Position numbers and translations under genes: made by a program. The notes beneath the pieces are model-generated. The model was not told where the DNA came from. It saw only the letters and a program-made list of their open reading frames with translations, and did not search any database. Of a DNA stretch of 13,471 bases, positions 1 to 5,496 are shown in pieces (the stretch's first letter is position 1; each line of letters starts with the position of its first letter). Source of the stretch: an uncultured Pelagibacteraceae bacterium (GTDB lineage: Bacteria > Pseudomonadota > Alphaproteobacteria > Pelagibacterales > Pelagibacteraceae). The stretch spans positions 1-13,471 of the forward strand of contig CACLNK010000026.1 in the NCBI GenBank assembly GCA_902608305.1, given 5' to 3'.

Positions 1-398
1 ATTGCTACAAAACTAATAATTCCAACTAACAGGAAATTTATAAAACTTATACTTTTTTTCTTTTTTGGAACGTTTTCATTTGTTTGGTCAATTTCATTAT
101 TAGCGTCATTTTCATAAATTTTTTTTATTATTTTAGATTTTTTTTTGGTTTTTTTTACAATCAATTCTTCAACCGGTTCGTTTTCAATTGGAACTTCATC
201 AGCTGGTTTATCCTTAATTGGAACTTCATCAGCTGGTTCATCTTTAATAGGAATTTCATTTTTTAATTCTAATTTAGATATTGGTGTATAGTGCCATTGA
301 TGGGAGCAGGAACCGCACTCCAAAAGTCTTCCTTTATCTGGAATCAAGTTATCTTGAATTTCAAACTTTTTATTACAATTTTCGCACTGGATGATCAT
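1..398 (-). CDS. Zinc-ribbon (MJ0042-type) membrane protein, N-terminal part
   Basis: The gene reads leftwards from an ATG at 398 and is cut by the window edge after about 132 codons. The N-terminus has two CxxC knuckles (Cys5/Cys8 and Cys28/Cys31) followed by HQW, the pattern of the MJ0042 / zinc_ribbon_5 fold found at the start of DUF3426-like proteins of Alphaproteobacteria. Residues from about 50 to 80 are an acidic, proline-containing linker with a repeated 10-residue unit (PADEVPIKDK-like). A lysine-rich stretch follows, and then a hydrophobic segment beginning near residue 115 that looks like a membrane helix, interrupted by the edge. The expected layout is a cytoplasmic zinc ribbon, a flexible linker, one membrane helix and an extracytoplasmic domain. 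The fold call is fairly secure; the cellular role is unknown. It is divergent from tRNA-Pro. Confidence 0.75.
   Translation of the reverse strand, partial: MIIQCENCNKKFEIQDNLIPDKGRLLECGSCSHQWHYTPISKLELKNEIPIKDEPADEVPIKDKPADEVPIENEPVEELIVKKTKKKSKIIKKIYENDANNEIDQTNENVPKKKKSISFINFLLVGIISFVA
186..246. repeat. In-frame 30-bp tandem repeat in the zinc-ribbon gene linker
   Basis: Two copies of a 30-bp unit lie head to tail: a 23-bp stretch starting at 186 recurs identically at 216, and a third, degenerate copy follows. In the minus-strand gene this encodes two PADEVPI(K/E) decapeptides in the linker between zinc ribbon and membrane helix. The period is a multiple of three, so copy-number change would keep the frame. 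Confidence 0.7.
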
Positions 399-475
399 AA
401 TTTCTTATAACTCAAAATTTATATAAAATCTGTCATTTTTGCTATTGTTTATGCTTTTAAATTATCTTTATGTAT

Positions 476-481
476 TGTAAT
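476..481 (+). promoter_or_regulatory. Possible -10 element of the tRNA-Pro promoter
   Basis: TGTAAT matches five of six positions of the sigma70 -10 consensus and would place the start site about 6 nt before the tRNA. No good -35 box is visible at 16-18 bp, so this is weak. The rest of the 95-bp divergent gap (399-493) is plain AT-rich DNA and must also hold the promoter of the zinc-ribbon gene. Confidence 0.25.
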
Positions 482-493
482 AGTACCCGTATT

Positions 494-570
<77 letters not shown>

Positions 571-576
571 ATTATT

Positions 577-858
577 ATGAAAAAAGCTAAAATTTACAAA
601 CCATCAAAAACAGCCATGCAATCTGGTCTTGGTAAACTTAATAAATGGATTATTGAATTTAAAACTAAAAACACTGGTATTAATCCTTTAATGGGCTGGG
701 AAAGCTCTACTGATACTTTATCAGAACTTAAATTGGAGTTTTCCACAAAAGAGTTAGCTATTGAATATGCAAAAAAAAATAAAATTAAATTTGAACTAAT
801 AGAACCTCAAGAAAGAAAAATAGTCAAAAAATCTTACGCAGATAATTTTACTAAGTAA
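577..858 (+). CDS. Complex I accessory subunit, NDUFS4-like (ETC_C1_NDUFA4 family)
   Basis: This 93-residue protein matches the family of the mitochondrial 18-kDa NDUFS4 subunit of NADH:ubiquinone oxidoreductase, which alphaproteobacterial complex I also carries as a supernumerary subunit. The visible signature is the block from about residue 35 to 75: NPLMGWESS, then DTLSELKLEF, then the STKELAIEYAKKN helix, which are hallmark positions of the family. The short N-terminal part (KAKIYKPSKTAMQSG) also fits. There is no signal peptide or membrane segment, as expected for a peripheral-arm protein. It is thought to stabilise the NADH-binding module. The start at 577 is the only ATG near the N-terminal conserved block. 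There is no Shine-Dalgarno sequence, and the gene begins 6 nt after tRNA-Pro. Its stop directly abuts the next start. Confidence 0.88.
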   Translation: MKKAKIYKPSKTAMQSGLGKLNKWIIEFKTKNTGINPLMGWESSTDTLSELKLEFSTKELAIEYAKKNKIKFELIEPQERKIVKKSYADNFTK

Positions 859-1854
859 ATGTTTAAATTTTTTAATTCTAGAAAATGGTTTTTATGGGCA
901 TGGATTGGTTCATTTGTTATTCTTTCTTCCCTGTGGGTACAGGTAAAAATTGATGTAGAAATTAATGAATGGTTTGGTCAATTTTATGACATGATACAAA
1001 AAGCACTAAGTGCTCCAAATTCAATCACTATTAATGAATATTGGGCAAGTTTAGCATCATTTATTACACTAGCAGGAATGTATATTGCTCTTTATGTTGC
1101 AATAAGCTTTTTTACTGCACACTTTTTGTTTAGATGGAGAACGGCGATGGTGGAATGGTATCATTCTGTTTATGATAAAGCTCGTAAAATAGAAGGTGCT
1201 TCACAAAGAGTACAAGAGGATACTATTAAGTTTACTCGTATAATGGAATCACTTGGTACAAGTTTTATTGAGTCAGTTATGGTATTAATACAATTTGTTC
1301 CAATATTATTAGGATTATCCATTGGTATACCCATATTTTTTTTTGGTGACTGGCAATATGGATTAATTACAGGCGCATTATTATGGACATTAGGTGGTAC
1401 TGCCTTCTTAATAGGTCTAGGTTGGTTTTTACATTTAGTTGGAGTTGAATATGATTTGCAAAAAAAAGAAGCTGCTTATAGAAAAATATTAGTAATAGCA
1501 GAAGATGATGACAATGTTAGACCAAAAACAATCAACGAATTGTTTGACGATGTTCGTTCAATCCATTTTTTAAGTTATATTCGTTATTTGTACTTTAACA
1601 TTGGTCGTATGGCTTATTTACAAGCTAATGTGTTATCTGCATATGTTTTTCTAGCACCAGCTATCGTTGCAGGGGTTGTAACACTTGGTGTTATGCAACA
1701 AATAATAAGAGCTTTCGGAAGAGTCGAGGGTTCTATGCAATATCTATTAAAAGCTTGGCCTACAATTATAGAATTGGCAAGCGTCTATAAACGTTTAAAA
1801 GAATTTGAAGCTAAAATTATTTCTTCAGAAGAAGAAGTAAAAATTGCTGAATAA
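859..1854 (+). CDS. sbmA: SbmA/BacA-family peptide transporter, short form
   Basis: This 331-residue inner-membrane protein has strong family signatures: FRWRTAM (91-97), RKIEGASQRVQEDT (109-122), EAAYRK followed by an acidic run (204-219), FNIGRMAYLQ (246-255), GRVEGSMQYLL (287-297) and SVYKRLKEFE (308-317). Members such as E. coli SbmA and rhizobial BacA are homodimeric, proton-driven importers with an ABC-exporter-like membrane fold but no ATPase domain. They take up antimicrobial and other peptides, and some affect very-long-chain fatty acids in the envelope. E. coli SbmA is about 406 residues; here the alignable part begins roughly 75 residues in, so the N-terminal region is shorter, with one hydrophobic helix at about 11-29. 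The stop of the preceding gene (TAA) is immediately followed by this ATG, implying coupled translation. The substrate in this organism is unknown. Confidence 0.88.
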   Translation: MFKFFNSRKWFLWAWIGSFVILSSLWVQVKIDVEINEWFGQFYDMIQKALSAPNSITINEYWASLASFITLAGMYIALYVAISFFTAHFLFRWRTAMVEWYHSVYDKARKIEGASQRVQEDTIKFTRIMESLGTSFIESVMVLIQFVPILLGLSIGIPIFFFGDWQYGLITGALLWTLGGTAFLIGLGWFLHLVGVEYDLQKKEAAYRKILVIAEDDDNVRPKTINELFDDVRSIHFLSYIRYLYFNIGRMAYLQANVLSAYVFLAPAIVAGVVTLGVMQQIIRAFGRVEGSMQYLLKAWPTIIELASVYKRLKEFEAKIISSEEEVKIAE

Positions 1855-2754
1855 ATGGACTTAATATTTAAGCTATTTAACGTATTATTTCCTGTGTTTT
1901 TGACTATAGCCATAGGATATTGGTATGGAAAAAAGGACCCTAAATTTGATACAAAATTTATAACTACTTTTTCTGGAACTTTTGGTCTTCCATGCATAAT
2001 ATTTTATTCACTTACTGTTTCTAATATAGATTTTCAAGTTTTTTTAAAATTTTCATATTACATAATTATTTATGTTGGAATATTTTCTATAATTGGCATA
2101 GTTGTTCTTAAATTTATAAACAAGGACGCTGTACGATTACTACCACCTTTAATTCTTCCAAATACTGGAAATATGGGAATACCCATTTGTTTGTTCGCTT
2201 ATGGAAATTCTGGTCTTGCAATAGCAACATCAATTACATCTATCATTCTAGTTCTTCATTTTAGTTTAAATATTTTATTATCGAGTAAAAAATTTTCTAT
2301 AAAACCACTAATCAAATGTGTTCCTGTGTACGCCTTGCTTTTTTCATTAATTTTTGTTTATTTTAAAATTCCGGCTCCTAAATTTTTGGAAAATGCTACT
2401 TTTTTAATAGGGTACTCTACAATTTTTCTAGTCCTAATGTCTGTAGGTATAGCTTTATCCAAAATAAAAGTTTTTAATTTTAAAGAAGCTTTAATTTATT
2501 CATTTGTTAGATTAATCATTGGACCATTAATTGGATTTTATTTTGTTCATTTCTTTAATCTTTCAGGTGTAGAAGCGGGCGTGATGTTTATTCAAGCATC
2601 AATGCCGTCAGCTGTACTAACATATTTAATTGCAAAAATGTATTCAACCAAAAGCGTATATAATAACATTGCAGAAACTGTTGCATTGTCTACTTTTTTA
2701 TCATTTTTTACATTGCCAATTGTTGTATTTATATCTCTTAAATATTTTATATAA
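1855..2754 (+). CDS. AEC-family (auxin efflux carrier-like) transporter
   Basis: This 299-residue, strongly hydrophobic protein has about ten predicted membrane segments. Family features are the N-terminal half ending in the helix-breaking motif PNTGNMGIPI (about residues 101-110) and the C-terminal QASMPSAVLTYLIA block (about 248-261), which are the paired proline-containing crossover regions of the Mem_trans / bile acid-arsenite superfamily. Bacterial AEC proteins export or import small carboxylates such as malate or malonate; the substrate cannot be read from sequence. Its ATG directly follows the TAA of the SbmA-family gene, with no intergenic base, and it has no Shine-Dalgarno of its own, so it is probably translated by coupling. 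Six bases separate it from the EamA gene downstream. Confidence 0.87.
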   Translation: MDLIFKLFNVLFPVFLTIAIGYWYGKKDPKFDTKFITTFSGTFGLPCIIFYSLTVSNIDFQVFLKFSYYIIIYVGIFSIIGIVVLKFINKDAVRLLPPLILPNTGNMGIPICLFAYGNSGLAIATSITSIILVLHFSLNILLSSKKFSIKPLIKCVPVYALLFSLIFVYFKIPAPKFLENATFLIGYSTIFLVLMSVGIALSKIKVFNFKEALIYSFVRLIIGPLIGFYFVHFFNLSGVEAGVMFIQASMPSAVLTYLIAKMYSTKSVYNNIAETVALSTFLSFFTLPIVVFISLKYFI

Positions 2755-2760
2755 AATTAA

Positions 2761-3609
2761 GTGAAAGCTATTATTTTAAATTTATTGGCCTGGGTATTTC
2801 TCCCATTCATGGATGGAATAGCCAAGTACTTAAGTGCTGACATGCCCGTACTTCAAATAACATGGGCTAGATATTTTTTTACTGTAGCTTTTACACTTCC
2901 AATAATGTTTTTCTTTTTTAATAAACAGTTGACTTGGTCTGAAAAACCAAAACTTCAAATTATTAGAGGAATTATTTTATTATGTGCTAATATTTGTTTT
3001 TTTTATTCTATTTCAGTCATTTCTTTAGCTAAGGCTTTAACTTTAGCTTTTATCGCACCATTAATTGTTACAGCTTTATCCCCAGTTATATTAGGTGAAA
3101 GGGTAGGAGTTAGAAGGTGGGCAGCTGTTGTTGTTGGTTTTATAGGAACTTTAGTTGTTATTAGGCCAGGTTTTGTTGAATTAAATTTAGCTAGTTTTGC
3201 AGCTTTAGGAACCGGAGTGATGTATGGATTTTATTTGCTTATAACTCGAAAATTAAGCACCTCTGACAATCCTCTGTTAACGCTTTTATTAACTGGTTTA
3301 ACAGGAGCTATAATTATTTCTTTTGCAATGCCTTTTGTGTGGGTTCAACCAACTCTTAATCAATGGTATTTAATGTGCTCTATAGGCGTTTTCGCTATAA
3401 TAGGACACTTGTTCTTAATACTTTCACTAAAATACGCAGATGCTTCTAAATTAGCTCCTTTTAGCTATTTTGAAATCATTACAAACATATTAATTGGTTA
3501 TTATTTCTTTAGTAATTTTCCTGATAGTTGGACTTTCCTTGGATTATTTATAATAATTTGTTCAGGTATTTATATTTCTAGAAGGGAAAGCCATATTTCT
3601 TCTAATTAA
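2761..3609 (+). CDS. EamA-family (DMT superfamily) transporter
   Basis: This 282-residue protein has ten predicted membrane helices arranged as two EamA repeats (about residues 5-137 and 145-274). The end of the first repeat shows the typical LGERVGVRRW loop (111-120) followed by a helix ending VVIRPG (132-137). The second repeat ends in a short basic tail. Relatives export amino acids, nucleosides or other metabolites, or import S-adenosylmethionine; the substrate here is not deducible. The start is GTG at 2761, six bases after the stop of the AEC gene, and no in-frame ATG lies near enough to preserve the first helix. It is the last gene of the plus-strand run; no clear intrinsic terminator follows. 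Confidence 0.87.
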   Translation: MKAIILNLLAWVFLPFMDGIAKYLSADMPVLQITWARYFFTVAFTLPIMFFFFNKQLTWSEKPKLQIIRGIILLCANICFFYSISVISLAKALTLAFIAPLIVTALSPVILGERVGVRRWAAVVVGFIGTLVVIRPGFVELNLASFAALGTGVMYGFYLLITRKLSTSDNPLLTLLLTGLTGAIIISFAMPFVWVQPTLNQWYLMCSIGVFAIIGHLFLILSLKYADASKLAPFSYFEIITNILIGYYFFSNFPDSWTFLGLFIIICSGIYISRRESHISSN

Positions 3610-3691
3610 TATAATATAATGTATTACATTAATTATCTTATATAAGTTATTGAAAGTATTAGATAAATTGATAAACTTAAAGTTAACTATA

Positions 3692-4048
3692 AAGAATATG
3701 GCATACTGACTTCTATTACTGAGCGATCTCAAAAAAAATAAATATGGGTGAAAAAGTCAATAAATATAAGGGTTATTTGATCCTTATAATTAAAGTACTG
3801 AAAAGGAAGAAGTTTTAATCGTTAATAAAGAAAATATAGAGATGAATTAGACAAAAACAGTGGTTTTTTTGGTCTTAAAAAAACGTTGCTATAGCTAGAT
3901 TCTAGAGGCTTGCACAAAATGAATATAGCATTTAAACGGCCATAGAAGGGGTTTATTTTACGATATACTGATATACAGTACAACTGAAGGACGAAACTTA
4001 TAAATATAAAGAGAATAGGGGTCTAGTAATCATAAAACGTTGGTATTG
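3692..4048 (+). pseudogene. Possible decayed coding remnant
   Basis: Reading the plus strand across stops and frame changes gives runs that look like protein: NYKEYGILTSITERSQKK (from about 3690), MGEKVNKYKGYLILI (from 3744), EKEEVLIVNKENIE (from about 3800), DKNSGFFGLKKTLL (from about 3850), and VQLKDETYKYKENRGLVIIKR (from about 3980). Each is broken by a stop or shift. The pattern suggests an old gene inactivated by several indels, but AT-rich spacer can produce lysine- and isoleucine-rich strings by chance. I recognise no family, and the boundaries are approximate. Confidence 0.25.
3880..3897 (+). repeat. Imperfect 18-bp direct repeat, copy 1
   Basis: AAAACGTTGCTATAGCTA matches the copy at 4034-4051 at 16 of 18 positions. 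The copies are 154 bp apart, in the same orientation, inside the gene-poor spacer. The significance is unknown. Confidence 0.4.
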
Positions 4049-4051
4049 CTA
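4034..4051 (+). repeat. Imperfect 18-bp direct repeat, copy 2
   Basis: AAAACGTTGGTATTGCTA is the second copy of the repeat at 3880-3897, differing at two positions. It lies just beyond the stop codon of the methyltransferase gene. Its flanks also allow a weak hairpin (GTT ... AAC inside an A-run and T-run). Confidence 0.4.
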
Positions 4052-4055
4052 ACTT

Positions 4056-4328
4056 TTAGAGCGAAAAACCTTCCTTTTTTAGGAGTTTTTTCTTAGTTTT
4101 TGTCCCTCCAGGACTTGAGAAACCACCCAAGGTTCCATCAGATCTAATGACCCTATGACATGGCACTTTAGGAGCATATGGGTTCTTAGCACAGGCATTG
4201 GCTACAGCACGTGCTGATTTAGGCCTATTTATGCCTATAGCTACCTGTTTATAGGTCTTTACTTTGCCTTTAGGTATAGTTTTAAGGTATTTCCACACTT
4301 TTAACTGAAACTTAGTACCATTCATCAT
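4056..4328 (-). CDS. Single-domain O6-alkylguanine-DNA alkyltransferase (MGMT/Ogt-like)
   Basis: This 90-residue protein consists only of the C-terminal DNA-binding and active-site domain of the MGMT family. It shows FQLKVWKYLKTIPKGKVKTYKQVA (about 7-30), the helix-turn-helix with the arginine-finger position in SARAVANA (Arg40), the active-site motif PCHRVI with Cys57, and the DGTLGGFSSPGG loop (64-75). Full-length Ogt/Ada/MGMT enzymes are about 160-200 residues with an N-terminal RNase-H-like domain that is absent here. Because PCHR is intact, it is probably a real suicide methyltransferase and not an alkyltransferase-like (ATL) protein, in which the cysteine is replaced, usually by tryptophan. 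The chosen ATG (4328) abuts the stop codon of the small membrane protein gene upstream; Met2 is an alternative start. Confidence 0.85.
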   Translation of the reverse strand: MMNGTKFQLKVWKYLKTIPKGKVKTYKQVAIGINRPKSARAVANACAKNPYAPKVPCHRVIRSDGTLGGFSSPGGTKTKKKLLKKEGFSL

Positions 4329-4493
4329 TTAAATAAACAATAATCCCAAAACTAAAACAAATGTTATAGCTATTATTACAAATATCGATGCAATTGCTTT
4401 ATTTTTAGTAGTTTCTTGTAATTTAGGCCAATAATTCATTATCATAAATGTTGCAATAACTACTATGAGTCCAATTAATATGTATTTTGGCAT
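4329..4493 (-). CDS. Small two-helix membrane protein, 54 residues
   Basis: A short reading frame begins MPKYILIGLI and ends VLGLLFI. Two hydrophobic helices (about residues 4-19 and 34-54) are separated by a polar loop containing NYWPKLQETTKNK. Its stop codon (TAA, 4331-4329) directly abuts the ATG of the methyltransferase gene, the same TAA-ATG arrangement seen twice elsewhere in the window, which supports it being a translated gene coupled to its neighbour. I recognise no family. It is the first gene of its transcript and is divergent from the recombinase gene. Confidence 0.6.
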   Translation of the reverse strand: MPKYILIGLIVVIATFMIMNYWPKLQETTKNKAIASIFVIIAITFVLVLGLLFI

Positions 4494-4515
4494 AAAAATA
4501 CTTTAGCTTATTTTG

Positions 4516-4544
4516 TTGACATTAAAAACGCGTTATATTATAAC
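4516..4544 (+). promoter_or_regulatory. Strong sigma70-like promoter of the recombinase gene
   Basis: A perfect -35 box TTGACA (4516-4521) is followed after exactly 17 bp by TATAAC (4539-4544), five of six matches to the -10 consensus. Transcription should start near 4551, leaving a leader of about 25 nt before the ATG at 4576, with a weak Shine-Dalgarno (GGAA, 4566-4569). The -10 box is half of the palindrome GTTATA-T-TATAAC (4532-4544). Its complement also gives TATAAT on the minus strand (4542-4537), a candidate -10 for the divergent small membrane protein gene, although that side has only a poor -35. Confidence 0.65.
4532..4544. repeat. Perfect palindrome overlapping the -10 box
   Basis: GTTATA and TATAAC flank a single central T. 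The right half is the -10 element of the recombinase promoter, and the sequence lies immediately to the left of the second, larger inverted repeat. A repressor or the recombinase binding here would block both divergent promoters. An A/T palindrome of this size can also occur by chance. Confidence 0.45.
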
Positions 4545-4569
4545 TTCCGATAATTAATGGTTATCGGAA
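4545..4569. promoter_or_regulatory. Perfect inverted repeat: operator or recombinase core site
   Basis: TTCCGATAA (4545-4553) and TTATCGGAA (4561-4569) form a perfect 9-bp inverted repeat around the 7-bp centre TTAATGG. This geometry fits a tyrosine-recombinase core site (two arm-type binding elements, 6-8 bp spacer). The position, covering the predicted transcription start, equally fits an operator. Since transcription should start inside the left arm, a hairpin in the RNA is unlikely and a DNA-level role is favoured. No second exact copy was found in the window. Confidence 0.5.
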
Positions 4570-4575
4570 TAAATT

Positions 4576-5493
4576 ATGAATGAGCTAATAACTGATATAA
4601 AAAGCCTCGAATTAGAAACGTTAAAAAACTTAAAAAACTCTAAGGCATCTAATACTCTAAGAGCTTATCGAGCTGATTTTAAGGATTTTTCAGCATTCTG
4701 TGCTAAAAATGGATTAAAATCTATCCCTACAGAGCCAAAAATACTCTCATTATATCTAACTCACTTATCAGCTAACTCAAAATTTAGTACTTTAAAGCGA
4801 AGAATAGCCTCAATAAGCGTAATTCATAAGTTAAAAGGACATTATTTAGATACAAAGCATCCGATAATTATGGAGAATTTACTTGGAATAAAAAGGGTTA
4901 AAGGAAGCAACCAGAAAGCTAAAAAACCAATATTAATCAATGATTTAAGATTAATTATTAATACAATAGATAAAATAAATCAATCTGAGAAAAGAAAAAT
5001 TAGAGATAAGGCAATTATACTTGTTGGGTTTTCGGGTGGTTTCAGGAGATCAGAATTAGTGAATCTTATATATGATGATATAGAATTCGTAAATGAAGGG
5101 GTAAAAATTTTCATAAAGAGATCAAAAACTGATCAATCTGGCGAAGGAATGACCAAAGCTATCCCCTACTTTGACAACAAATTATTTTGTCCAGTTGTAA
5201 GTTTAAAGAACTGGATGAACAATTCAGAAATTAAGTCAGGAAAAATATTTGATATTTCGGATAAAAGCATAGCTCTTATAATTAAAAAATATGCTTTTTT
5301 ATCTGGGTTGGACCCAAATAAATATAGTGGTCACAGTTTAAGGTCCGGTTTTGCAACCTCAACGGCCGCATCTGGTGCAGAGGAAAGAAATATAATGGCT
5401 ATGACAGGTCATAAGACATCACAAATGGTTAGAAGATATATTCAAGAAGCAAATTTATTTAAAAATAATGCATTAAATAAAATTAAATTTTAA
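4576..5493 (+). CDS. Tyrosine recombinase / phage-type integrase
   Basis: This 305-residue protein has the two domains of the family. The N-terminal SAM-like core-binding domain (about 10-105) contains SNTLRAYRADFKDFSAFC and STLKRRIASI. The catalytic domain (about 115-300) contains all expected residues: Arg157 in GGFRRSEL, Lys184 in the KRSKTDQ beta-hairpin, His253 and Arg256 in SGHSLRSG, His279 in MTGHK, and the nucleophile Tyr288 in MVRRYIQ. It is therefore likely active in site-specific strand exchange. The length matches XerC/D and simple integrases, with no extra arm-binding domain. It has its own strong promoter with inverted repeats directly upstream and converges with the glycosyltransferase genes, 3 bp apart. 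No excisionase or phage genes are visible. It is most likely a mobile-island integrase; the housekeeping Xer role is less likely. Confidence 0.9.
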   Translation: MNELITDIKSLELETLKNLKNSKASNTLRAYRADFKDFSAFCAKNGLKSIPTEPKILSLYLTHLSANSKFSTLKRRIASISVIHKLKGHYLDTKHPIIMENLLGIKRVKGSNQKAKKPILINDLRLIINTIDKINQSEKRKIRDKAIILVGFSGGFRRSELVNLIYDDIEFVNEGVKIFIKRSKTDQSGEGMTKAIPYFDNKLFCPVVSLKNWMNNSEIKSGKIFDISDKSIALIIKKYAFLSGLDPNKYSGHSLRSGFATSTAASGAEERNIMAMTGHKTSQMVRRYIQEANLFKNNALNKIKF

Positions 5494-5496
5494 CGA

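Larger units (their letters stand above)
3610..4055. other. 446-bp spacer without an intact gene
   Basis: No reading frame longer than about 25 codons with a convincing start is present on either strand. The left end holds AT-only symmetry: TAATGTA-T-TACATTA at 3617-3631, flanked by AATTAAT (3604-3610) and ATTAATT (3628-3634). It lacks a GC stem and a T-run, so I do not call it a terminator. The central and right parts contain coding-like fragments in shifting plus-strand frames and an imperfect 18-bp direct repeat, both listed separately. The spacer separates the transporter run from the minus-strand methyltransferase gene and must contain the 3' ends of both transcripts. Confidence 0.6.

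Noticed and set aside
84..266. Plus-strand frame rich in Phe and Asn
   Set aside because: It is the complement of the lysine-rich and repeat part of the zinc-ribbon gene; low-complexity composition and no family resemblance.
1785..1997. 70-codon minus-strand frame
   Set aside because: It lies across the SbmA-family / AEC gene junction, opposite two well-supported coding sequences.
3604..3634. Symmetry after the EamA gene as a terminator
   Set aside because: The stem is almost purely A/T and is not followed by a T-run.
4545..4569. Inverted repeat as an RNA hairpin hiding the integrase ribosome binding site
   Set aside because: The promoter puts the transcription start near 4551, so most of the left arm would not be in the RNA.
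5256..5264. TTCGGATAA inside the integrase gene as a second arm of the core site
   Set aside because: It differs from TTCCGATAA, has no partner arm, and is explained by coding sequence.
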